Assembly: GCA_900550825.1 (NCBI GenBank)
Contig: URTZ01000034.1
Location: forward strand, 1 to 14,497
Length of the DNA: 14,497 nucleotides
Source: an uncultured Collinsella sp.
Lineage (GTDB): Bacteria; Actinomycetota; Coriobacteriia; Coriobacteriales; Coriobacteriaceae
Direction: 5' to 3'
The position numbers were made by a program, and so were the translations under genes. The stretch's first letter is position 1; each line of letters starts with the position of its first letter. Shown here piece by piece: positions 4,826 to 11,415 of the stretch. The notes under the pieces were generated by a model. The model ran no database searches, was not told the origin of the DNA, and worked only from the letters and a program-made list of their open reading frames with translations.

Positions 4826-6292
4826 TTAGAGAGACTTAATACGGGTGCCGGCGGCGGTATCCTCAATGGTGAGGCCCAGGTCCTTGAGCTGGTCGCGGAT
4901 GGCGTCGGCCAGATCCCAGTTCTTGGCGGCACGGGCCTCGGCGCGGGCCTCGAGAATCTTGGCAGCAGCCTCGTCCACGTCGTCGCCCGTATAGGCAACC
5001 AAACCGGCGGCAACACCCAGCAGACCCAGCGGCAGCTCCACCTTGGGCTCGGGAAGCTCGACGCCAAACGTATCGAGCAGCTCGGCCAGCGTATCGGCGG
5101 CAGCCAGGACTGCGGCCTTGTCGGCAGCGTCACCGGCCTGCTCCAGGTACTGGTTGCACTCGGTCACAAAGCCAAAGACGGCACCCATGGCACCAGCGGT
5201 GTTAAAGTCGTCGTCCATGCACTCCTTAAAGGTGGCGCGGGTCTCGGCGGCCTTGGCGGCAAACGCCTCGGATGCTGCCTCATCGGCATCGGCCGTCGCG
5301 TGGTTCGCAGCCCAGCGCAGGTTCTCGACCGTACCGGCGATACGCGTGAGCGAGTTCTCGGCACCCTCCAGGCGCTCCCAAGAAAAGTCGAGCGGTGAGC
5401 GATAGCTCGTCTGCAGCATCAGCAAACGCAGGGCGGCAGCGGAGTGCTGCTCGAGGACCTCGGCCAGCGTAAAGAAGTTACCAAGCGACTTGGACATCTT
5501 CTCGCCGTCGACCAGCAGCATGCCCGTGTGCATCCAGGTGTTGGAGAAGCCCTGGTGCCAGGCGCAGGTGGCCTGAGCGCACTCGTTCTCGTGATGCGGG
5601 AAAGCAAGATCGGAGCCGCCGCCGTGGATGTCGATCGGAGTACCCAGGTAGCGATGCACCATGGCGGCGCACTCGGTGTGCCAACCGGGACGCCCCTCGC
5701 CCCAGGGGCTCGGCCAGCTGGGCTCGCCGGGCTTGGCGGCCTTCCACAGGGCAAAGTCGAGCGGGTCGTTCTTGTCCTCGTTCTCCTCGATGCGCGCGCC
5801 AACCATAAGGTCGTCGATGTTGCGGCCCGAGACCTGACCATAGTTGGGATCGCTGCGCACGGCAAAGTACACATCGCCGTTATCGGCTGCGTAAGCGTGG
5901 CCCTGCTCGATAAGCGTCTTGATCATGGCGATCATGGGGCCGATCTCCTTGGTGGCGCGGGGGCGCACATCGGGATCGAGCACGTTGGCGGCGCGCATGA
6001 CGCCGATGAACTTGTCCGAGAACTCCGTCGCGACCTCGGCGGCAGTGCGGCCCTGCTCGTTGGCGCGCTTGATGATCTTGTCATCGACATCGGTGAGGTT
6101 CTGGGCGAACGTGACCTCGTAGCCGCTCGCGATGAGCCAGCGACGAATCACATCGAAGCTGATGAACGTGCGGGCATTGCCGATGTGGATGTTGTCGTAG
6201 ACCGTGGGGCCGCACACGTACATGCGGACCTTGCCGGACTCGATGGGCTGGAACTCTTCCTTTTTATGGGTAGCGCTGTTGTAGATACGCAT
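4826..6292 (-). CDS. cysS: Cysteinyl-tRNA synthetase
   Basis: A 488-residue class I aminoacyl-tRNA synthetase that charges tRNA-Cys in the cytoplasm. The HIGH-type motif is HIGN (36-39), and the KMSKS loop is EKMSKSLGNFF (KMSKS 265-269). Zinc ligands fall at C27, C208 (GWHTEC), H233 and E237 (PHHENE), matching the E. coli enzyme pattern. The C-terminal helical anticodon-binding part ends in the usual DAIRDQLKDLGLTIEDT segment. Length is normal for the family. The ATG (6292-6290) follows the ispF stop by 3 nt, and the ribosome binding site AAGGAG is formed by the last ispF codons, so translation is coupled. No T-box leader is possible at this position within the operon. Identification is certain. 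Confidence 0.98.
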   Translation of the reverse strand: MRIYNSATHKKEEFQPIESGKVRMYVCGPTVYDNIHIGNARTFISFDVIRRWLIASGYEVTFAQNLTDVDDKIIKRANEQGRTAAEVATEFSDKFIGVMRAANVLDPDVRPRATKEIGPMIAMIKTLIEQGHAYAADNGDVYFAVRSDPNYGQVSGRNIDDLMVGARIEENEDKNDPLDFALWKAAKPGEPSWPSPWGEGRPGWHTECAAMVHRYLGTPIDIHGGGSDLAFPHHENECAQATCAWHQGFSNTWMHTGMLLVDGEKMSKSLGNFFTLAEVLEQHSAAALRLLMLQTSYRSPLDFSWERLEGAENSLTRIAGTVENLRWAANHATADADEAASEAFAAKAAETRATFKECMDDDFNTAGAMGAVFGFVTECNQYLEQAGDAADKAAVLAAADTLAELLDTFGVELPEPKVELPLGLLGVAAGLVAYTGDDVDEAAAKILEARAEARAAKNWDLADAIRDQLKDLGLTIEDTAAGTRIKSL

Positions 6293-6295
6293 TCG

Positions 6296-6790
6296 TTACT
6301 CCTTAACGGTTTTCTGTAGCAGGCAGACGGCCCAAGCGCCGATTCCCTCGCCTTGGCCTTCCCAACCGAGCTTTTCGGTCGTGGTGGCGGCAACGCCCAC
6401 GTTTTCGACGTCAACGCCCAGGGCATGGGCAAGGTTGGCGCGCATGGCATCGCGGTGCGGAGTGATCTTGGGTTGCTGACAGGCAATGGTGCAATCGGCA
6501 TCGACAAACTCAAAGCCCAGCTCGCGCGCATAGCCCATCACGCGAGCGAGCAGCACCATCGAATCGGCACCCTCGTAGGCGGGATCGGTGTCGGGGAATA
6601 GCTTGCCGATGTCTCCCCCGCGGCAGGCGCCCAGAATGGCGTCGGCCAAGGCGTGCGCGAGCACATCGGCATCCGAGTGGCCCAGCAGGCCGCGCTCGTA
6701 GGGAATGTCGACCCCGCCGATGATACATCGACGCCCCTCCACCAAACGGTGGACGTCGTAGCCGTGGCCAATGCGCAGGTTACTGAACAT
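6296..6790 (-). CDS. ispF: 2-C-methyl-D-erythritol 2,4-cyclodiphosphate synthase
   Basis: A 164-residue enzyme of the non-mevalonate (MEP) isoprenoid pathway; it cyclises CDP-ME-2-phosphate to MEcPP and works as a trimer. Metal ligands are D12 and H14 (GHGYDVHRL) and H46 (DADVLAHALAD). GLLGHSDAD, FPDTDPAYEGADS and the C-terminal ATTTEKLGWEGQGEGIGAWA are typical. I start at the ATG at 6790, giving MFSNLRIGHGYD, because the family starts a few residues before GHGYDVH. An in-frame start at 6823 would add 11 residues inside ispD. The gene overlaps the ispD stop by 11 nt, consistent with coupled translation of two consecutive-pathway enzymes. Confidence 0.97.
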   Translation of the reverse strand: MFSNLRIGHGYDVHRLVEGRRCIIGGVDIPYERGLLGHSDADVLAHALADAILGACRGGDIGKLFPDTDPAYEGADSMVLLARVMGYARELGFEFVDADCTIACQQPKITPHRDAMRANLAHALGVDVENVGVAATTTEKLGWEGQGEGIGAWAVCLLQKTVKE

Positions 6791-7508
6791 GGGGAAGGTC
6801 CTCTCCCTCAGCCATGCGGCCAAGCAGAATCGCGGTTACGGGACGCAGGTCCTCGGGCAGCGTCACCTTAAGGTTATCGCGCGGGCTCTGGACACAGCGG
6901 ACGCGCCCGCCCATGCGCTCGACCAGCGATGAATCGTCGGTACCGATAAAGCCCTCGGCGATAGCTGCGGTGTGGGCGCGCTTCATGGCGTCGACGCTAA
7001 AGATCTGCGGCGTCTGCGCAGCCCAATAGAGCTCGCGCGGCGGCGTCTCGACGATATTATCGCCGTCGACGATTTTGAGCGTGTCGATCGCGGGCTGACC
7101 GCACACGACACCGTCGAGCGAACGGTCGCCCACAAGCACGTCGATAGCGTGATCGATGGCCTCGGTGGTAATGAGCGGACGAGCGCCGTCGTGAATGGCG
7201 ACATATTCGAAACCCGCCGGAACCGCATGCACGCCGGCACGGGTGGAATCCTGACGGGTATCGCCGGCATCGGCAAAGCTGATGGGCGTGTCATAGTCAA
7301 ACGGGTCGATGGCCAGGCGTCGCATCTCGGCACGACGCTCGGCAGGGCAAACCACGACGATGTGGCCGACCTTGTCGCTCCGATCAAACGCGCGGATGGA
7401 CCAGCTCATGAGCGGACGACCCGCCACGTTAACGAGCTGCTTGCCGCCGGGGTTTCCAAAGCGCTGGCCGCTGCCACCGGCAACGACCACGGCGCATACG
7501 GGCGCCAT
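6780..7508 (-). CDS. ispD: 2-C-methyl-D-erythritol 4-phosphate cytidylyltransferase
   Basis: A 242-residue enzyme that joins CTP and MEP to form CDP-ME in the MEP isoprenoid pathway. The nucleotide-binding N-terminus VVVAGGSGQRFGNPGGKQ carries the catalytic R16 and K23. IHDGARPL, the AAQTPQIF segment, GTDDSSLVE and the C-terminal NLKVTLPEDL (usually N-I-K-V-T-x-P-E-D) complete the family signature. Its ATG shares one base with the disA stop (TAATG), and its end overlaps ispF by 11 nt. The disA-ispD-ispF-cysS genes therefore form one compact operon. Length is usual for the family. Confidence 0.97.
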   Translation of the reverse strand: MAPVCAVVVAGGSGQRFGNPGGKQLVNVAGRPLMSWSIRAFDRSDKVGHIVVVCPAERRAEMRRLAIDPFDYDTPISFADAGDTRQDSTRAGVHAVPAGFEYVAIHDGARPLITTEAIDHAIDVLVGDRSLDGVVCGQPAIDTLKIVDGDNIVETPPRELYWAAQTPQIFSVDAMKRAHTAAIAEGFIGTDDSSLVERMGGRVRCVQSPRDNLKVTLPEDLRPVTAILLGRMAEGEDLPHVQ

Positions 7509-8575
7509 TATGCGTTCCCCTGTTTGGTGCCCTTCATGCGGTACAGCGAGTCCGCAAGAATGGCAGGGTTGTTGACGCCAAAGTCGCCCAGGCGCTCCGG
7601 ATCCTCGCTAATGTCGTCCATGAGCTCCTGCAGCGAGCCGTACTCGTCGACGATCTTCTCGGCCACGCCGTCGCGCACGACGGACACACGCGAAAGCGTG
7701 CGCAGGCCCAGCGGCGTCATGACGGAGTCCTCGTCCAGGTCGTCATAGCCCAGAACCGCCGCCACATGCTGTGGGTCGGACAGGTCCTTAGGTGTCATGC
7801 GAGCGAGCTCGGTGCGAATCTTCTCGGCGTTTGCCTCGGAGGAATCGCTCGCGTAGTCGCGGATCATCAGGTCGTATTCGGTATCCATGCTGGAGCCCGC
7901 GAGCTGCTCGAGCTGCATCTGCACGAGCTTGCCCTGGTTGCCCAGCTTGACAATGCAATCCTTAAGCTCAGTCTTTGCCTGCTGCATGATCTCGAAGCTC
8001 GAGAAAATACCGGTAATGTCGGCGAGCGTAACGTAGTCGTCGAGCTCGAGGGCCGTCAGGCGCAGCAGGGAGCGATCGAGCGACTGACGGGTAGTCTGGA
8101 GCGTGGCGACGAGCTGGTTGACCGAGCTCATGATGGTGGTGACAGGCTGAATCTCGTAGCTTTTGCCGTGAACGTACACGTTGACGACGGCACGACGGGC
8201 CGAGACCGAGATCACGATGGCATCGGTGAGCACCGACATGCGAGCGGCGGTGCGGTGACGCATGCCCGTCTCACTCGTGGCGAGCGAGGGATCGGGATTG
8301 AGGTGGAAGTTGGCGCGCAGGATCTGGGTGAGGTCGCCATCGATAACGATAGCGCCGTCCATCTTGGAAAGCTCGAACAGGCGGTTCGAGGTGAACGAAA
8401 TATTGAGCGGGAAGCCGTCGTTACCGGCAGCGAGCACGTTTTCGGTGTCGCCGACGCAGATAAGGGCGCCCAGGTGACCGGCGATGATCATGTCGAGGGC
8501 GGTGCGGATCGGCTGACCAGGTGCCGTCAGGCGGATGGCCTGTTCCATACGCTTTTGCAGCTCGTTCTTATCCAA
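7508..8575 (-). CDS. disA: Diadenylate cyclase DisA (DNA-integrity scanning protein)
   Basis: A 355-residue octameric enzyme that makes cyclic di-AMP from two ATP and scans DNA for branched structures, stalling when it meets them. The N-terminal DAC domain (about 1-140) has the DGA motif at 73-75 (KMDGAIVIDG) and RHRTA at 106-110 (GMRHRTAARM). A helical linker spans about 145-285, and the C-terminal region carries the helix-hairpin-helix DNA-binding part (RTLSRVSVVRDGVAEKIVDE). The start is TTG at 8575 with GGGAG 7 nt upstream; the next in-frame ATG (codon 10) has a poorer site. It heads the ispD-ispF-cysS operon and is divergent from mntP. radA, usually beside disA in Gram-positives, is absent here. 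Confidence 0.96.
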   Translation of the reverse strand: MDKNELQKRMEQAIRLTAPGQPIRTALDMIIAGHLGALICVGDTENVLAAGNDGFPLNISFTSNRLFELSKMDGAIVIDGDLTQILRANFHLNPDPSLATSETGMRHRTAARMSVLTDAIVISVSARRAVVNVYVHGKSYEIQPVTTIMSSVNQLVATLQTTRQSLDRSLLRLTALELDDYVTLADITGIFSSFEIMQQAKTELKDCIVKLGNQGKLVQMQLEQLAGSSMDTEYDLMIRDYASDSSEANAEKIRTELARMTPKDLSDPQHVAAVLGYDDLDEDSVMTPLGLRTLSRVSVVRDGVAEKIVDEYGSLQELMDDISEDPERLGDFGVNNPAILADSLYRMKGTKQGNA

Positions 8576-8796
8576 GGCATCGCTCCCATCGTATACGCTC
8601 CATAAACGCTAAATAGTTTCTCACGGTTTGTCCCTGCGTTGCTTGCGAAATCCGATGCTTACAGAATGAGCGAACACAGCTTAGGTAGCTCATTTGGGAC
8701 GAGGCTCTCTTGACTGCTCATGTGGTAGCATCGGGTCTCATATTAATGAGGGAGTAGTCGCGTAATCGGGCTCGCCCGCAGAGAGGAAGCCAGACT
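8576..8796. promoter_or_regulatory. Divergent disA / mntP intergenic region
   Basis: This 221-bp region must hold both promoters. On the plus strand TTGACT (8710-8715) resembles a -35, but no -10 lies at proper spacing. A short AATGAGC/GCTCATT inverted repeat sits at about 8664-8696. Near mntP are GAGGGAGTAG (8748-8757) and a small GGGC-tc-GCCC hairpin (8768-8777), then the ribosome binding site AGAGAGGAAG. GGGAGTAG resembles the conserved loop of yybP-ykoY manganese riboswitches, but the rest of that fold was not recognised. Confidence 0.35.
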
Positions 8797-9381
8797 ATGG
8801 GACTCGCAGAGCTCGTGTTGCTCGCCGTTGGCCTTTCGATGGACGCCTTTGCCGTTTCCATCTGCAAGGGCCTTGGCATGAAGAAAATCAACCTTAAAGT
8901 CGCCGTAGTGCTCGGCCTGTTCTTTGGCGGCTTTCAGGCCGGCATGCCCGTAATCGGATGGGCGCTCGGCAGTCAATTCATGGGCATCATCGGACCCATC
9001 GACCATTGGATCGCCTTTATCCTTTTGGCCTTTATCGGCGGCAAAATGCTGTGGGAAGCCTTTTCCGAAGACGAAGATGAGAACGAAGGCGACGACAAGG
9101 ATGCCGAAAAGATTGACCTGGTAGAATACCTGATCCTCGCCATCGCCACCTCAATCGACGCCCTAGCCGTAGGCATCTCGTTTGCGGCGCTCTCGGTTGA
9201 CATCGTGCCCGCTGTATCGCTTATCGGCGTCACAACGTTTATCTTCTCCGTCGCCGGCGTAGCGATCGGCCACACCTTTGGCGCGCGCTACGAAAAACCC
9301 GCCACCATCGTGGGTGGCGTCGTGCTCATCCTCATCGGGCTTAAGATCTTGCTTGAGCATCTGGGGATTTTGGCGCTGTAA
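8797..9381 (+). CDS. mntP: Manganese efflux pump MntP
   Basis: A 194-residue inner-membrane protein of the MntP (YebN) family, which exports excess Mn2+. Six hydrophobic segments are visible, with the family repeat motif twice: GLSMDAFAVSICKG (D16) in segment 1 and ATSIDALAVGISFA (D121) in segment 4. HWIAFILLAFIGGKMLWEAF is the conserved segment 3. A highly acidic cytoplasmic loop (91-104, EDEDENEGDDKDAE) separates the halves. The ATG has GAGAGGAAG just upstream. A strong terminator follows at 9418. It is transcribed away from disA and ahead of hipBA, with which it shares no function; the shared stretch of plus-strand genes may reflect one insertion. Confidence 0.95.
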   Translation: MGLAELVLLAVGLSMDAFAVSICKGLGMKKINLKVAVVLGLFFGGFQAGMPVIGWALGSQFMGIIGPIDHWIAFILLAFIGGKMLWEAFSEDEDENEGDDKDAEKIDLVEYLILAIATSIDALAVGISFAALSVDIVPAVSLIGVTTFIFSVAGVAIGHTFGARYEKPATIVGGVVLILIGLKILLEHLGILAL

Positions 9382-9417
9382 CGCCAAGCACAATCGCTCA
9401 AAACTCAACGCCAGCAC

Positions 9418-9452
9418 AAGGCCTTATGCAGAGTTTTGCATGAGGCCTTTTC
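9418..9452 (+). terminator. Rho-independent terminator of mntP
   Basis: AAGGCCT-T-ATGCA (9418-9430) pairs with TGCAT-G-AGGCCTT (9437-9449) over 13 positions including one T-G, with a 6-nt loop and a short T-run. Its loop and right arm contain TGCAGAGTTTTGCAT (9427-9441), which is one base different from the hipBA operator half-site. Confidence 0.85.
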
Positions 9453-9495
9453 GTGCAGACTTTTGCATGTCATACTAATATGCAAAAGTCTGCAC
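9453..9495. promoter_or_regulatory. hipBA operator: perfect 16-bp inverted repeat
   Basis: GTGCAGACTTTTGCAT (9453-9468) and ATGCAAAAGTCTGCAC (9480-9495) form a perfect inverted repeat around an 11-bp AT-rich spacer (9469-9479) that probably contains the -10 region. It ends 14 bp before the hipB GTG. HipB proteins are known to repress their own operon by binding such palindromes; the exact contacts here are inferred. A third half-site lies at 9427-9441. Confidence 0.85.
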
Positions 9496-9509
9496 GTTAG
9501 GAGATCGCC

Positions 9510-9980
9510 GTGGACACCCTTCCCATCACCACACCGCGCCAAGCTGGCATCTACGTGCGCCAGGCACGCGAGGCTCAGGGTCTCACCCGTGCCGCCCTCG
9601 CTAAAACGGCCAGTGTTTCGGAGCGCCTGCTCGCATCGCTCGAGCTAGGAGACGCCACCGGCATTCGACTCGACAAGCTGCTGGCGGTTTTCGGTGCTCT
9701 CGGACTGGCTCTCGTTGCTCAAGGGAATATCGACGACACGAAACATGAGCAGCCAGCCGACGCCCCGCATGCCGATTTGCAACCTTGTAGCACCCCCAGG
9801 TGCCATCACGCTCAACGTCTTCACCATCGCAACCGACGCGGCGCAGCCATTCCAGCTCTTCCAGATACCCCCTTTACGTCCGAGCTCTACGACAAGGCCT
9901 TCGCCGATTTCGCCATGTCCAATCTCGGAGTCTCGATTGCCGCAAACCCATCTGCCCAAACCAGGCCCAAAGGGAGGTAG
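9510..9980 (+). CDS. hipB: HipB-type antitoxin, XRE-family DNA-binding protein
   Basis: A 156-residue protein starting at GTG 9510 with AGGAG 6 nt upstream. Residues 8-70 are an XRE/Cro-type helix-turn-helix domain (QAGIYVRQAREAQGLTRAAL, AKTASVSERLLASLELG, then LDKLLAVFGALGL), the HipB core that dimerises, binds the operator and neutralises HipA. The C-terminal SELYDKAFADFAMSNLGVSI may contact HipA. Residues about 95-120 look wrong: they are His/Arg/Cys-rich, and their third-position GC is 45 percent by hand count, against 71 percent in the neighbouring +1 frame. Two opposite one-base shifts at C5 tracts (9793-9797 and 9868-9872) would explain this. The core is intact, so the protein is probably functional. 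It ends 3 nt before hipA and is longer than E. coli HipB (about 88). Confidence 0.88.
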   Translation: MDTLPITTPRQAGIYVRQAREAQGLTRAALAKTASVSERLLASLELGDATGIRLDKLLAVFGALGLALVAQGNIDDTKHEQPADAPHADLQPCSTPRCHHAQRLHHRNRRGAAIPALPDTPFTSELYDKAFADFAMSNLGVSIAANPSAQTRPKGR

Positions 9981-9983
9981 CCA

Positions 9984-11288
9984 ATGGCCAGCAAAACGCT
10001 TCGGACTATAATTTGCGGCGTACCTGCGGGAACGCTCATGCAAGATGAGAGCGGTCTGGCCAGTTTTGCCTACGATCAAGATTATGACGGGCCAGCCCTA
10101 TCGACCAACATTCCCGTTTCAAATCGCACATACGGCCAACAGGTCATGAATCCGTACTTGTTTGGTCTTCTGCCCGACAGCGAGGACCAACGAAAGGCGA
10201 TTGCTGCCGAATTCGACGCCAGGCCCAACAATCCCGTTGCGCTGCTCAGCCATATCGGACTCGACTGTCCGGGCGGAGTGCAGTTTTGTGCCGAAGAAGA
10301 TGCCGATGCCGTCCTGCATCGCGCTGGCGAATACCGCCCTATAGACGACCACGAAATTGCTCTCCGTCTCAAGTCGATCAGAGATGACCACAATGCATCG
10401 TGGATGGGTCTAGATGAAAGTTGGTCACTCGGAGGCAACCAGGGCAAGTTCACGCTCGCGTTCATAAACGGCCGCTGGTGCGAATGCATGGGCTCCTCGC
10501 CCACGACGCATATTTTCAAAAATGGCGTTATCGGATTTAAACTCGAGGCTCTGAATGAGTTTGTCTGCATGAAAAGCGCCCAGCGCGCCGGCATCGCAAC
10601 GGCAAACGTCGAATATCGTATGTTTGAGGACGAACCTGCCCTCATCGTTGAGCGCTATGACCGTGTGAAAGTCGAAGACGGAACGATCAGGCGCCTACAT
10701 CAAGAAGACCTCTGTCAGGCACTTGGGGTGATGCCCGCCCAAAAGTACACGGCAGACGGCGGCCCGACCACCCGCGACATTCAAGAGCTCCTCGTAAATA
10801 CGAGCCACCATCAACTTAACCTGTATCTGTTTACGCAGATACTGTTCTTCAACGCCGTTATCGGTGCACCTGATGCGCATGCGAAAAACTATTCCCTGCT
10901 ACTCGGAAACAACAGTACAGCCATGATGGCTCGTATGTACGATGTCGCGTCGGGTTTGGCGTATGAGCGCATGCGACGTCGGGCACGCCTGGCCATGAGC
11001 GTTGGCGGCGAAAATCGTGTGGGGCGCATCGGTCCAGGCGCTATCCGCCGATACCACGGTATGGGCGACCCCGCGCTGGAGGCGGCGCTCACCGATGCCG
11101 GGCTATCCGAGAAGTTTTGCTTTGCGACCATGATGGACCTCGCCTACGAGGTACCCATTTGCATGGAAGAGGTCATGGGCGAATACGCCGACCTGCCCGG
11201 CATGGCGGACCTGCGCGAGCACATGCTCGGCCCCGTCCGCGAAAACTGTCAGCGCGCCCTCGACCTCATCAAGGCGGATATGGGCTAG
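9984..11288 (+). CDS. hipA: HipA serine/threonine kinase toxin
   Basis: A 434-residue HipA-family kinase. The E. coli protein phosphorylates glutamyl-tRNA synthetase, arrests translation and promotes persistence. The N-subdomain (about 1-110) has the typical AFxYDxDY and PYLFGLLPDSE features. The Gly-rich loop is SLGGNQGKFTLAF (148-160), where S148 sits where the autophosphorylated Ser150 of E. coli HipA is expected (inferred alignment). THIFK (K179), ERYDR (223-227) and RLHQEDLCQALG follow. The catalytic loop is GAPDAHAKN (D297, N302) and the DFG-like motif MYDVAS (D320). All key residues are present, so it should be an active kinase. The ATG follows the hipB stop by 3 nt with AGGGAGG upstream, a classical hipBA operon. 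A strong bidirectional hairpin closes it. Confidence 0.96.
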   Translation: MASKTLRTIICGVPAGTLMQDESGLASFAYDQDYDGPALSTNIPVSNRTYGQQVMNPYLFGLLPDSEDQRKAIAAEFDARPNNPVALLSHIGLDCPGGVQFCAEEDADAVLHRAGEYRPIDDHEIALRLKSIRDDHNASWMGLDESWSLGGNQGKFTLAFINGRWCECMGSSPTTHIFKNGVIGFKLEALNEFVCMKSAQRAGIATANVEYRMFEDEPALIVERYDRVKVEDGTIRRLHQEDLCQALGVMPAQKYTADGGPTTRDIQELLVNTSHHQLNLYLFTQILFFNAVIGAPDAHAKNYSLLLGNNSTAMMARMYDVASGLAYERMRRRARLAMSVGGENRVGRIGPGAIRRYHGMGDPALEAALTDAGLSEKFCFATMMDLAYEVPICMEEVMGEYADLPGMADLREHMLGPVRENCQRALDLIKADMG

Positions 11289-11319
11289 ACGCCAATCAAT
11301 TTCCCATTTCTTAAAAGAA

Positions 11320-11360
11320 GAGAGGGGGCACCCATCGCAAAAGCTCGGGTGCCCCCTCTC
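11320..11360. terminator. Bidirectional terminator between hipA and pepD
   Basis: A perfect 14-bp stem (GAGAGGGGGCACCC 11320-11333; GGGTGCCCCCTCTC 11347-11360) has a 13-nt loop. On the minus strand it is followed by TTCTTTTAAG, a good tail for pepD. On the plus strand the tail is weak, but the stem lies 31 bp after the hipA stop. A smaller CGCTAGC/GCTAGCG hairpin (11379-11409) lies between it and the pepD stop. Confidence 0.85.
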
Positions 11361-11415
11361 ATAATGTCATCTGCAATCCGCTAGCACGTGGCTCGGACTG
11401 CTGCTAGCGCAACCT

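Noticed and set aside
6791..6823. Upstream start for ispF (adds 11 residues)
   Set aside because: The family begins just before GHGYDVH; the extra residues (AAWLRERTFP) are a shadow of ispD.
8661..8675. TTACAGAATGAG, matching the right arm of hairpin element B
   Set aside because: A 12-base match is expected by chance in a 14.5-kb window, and no second arm is present.
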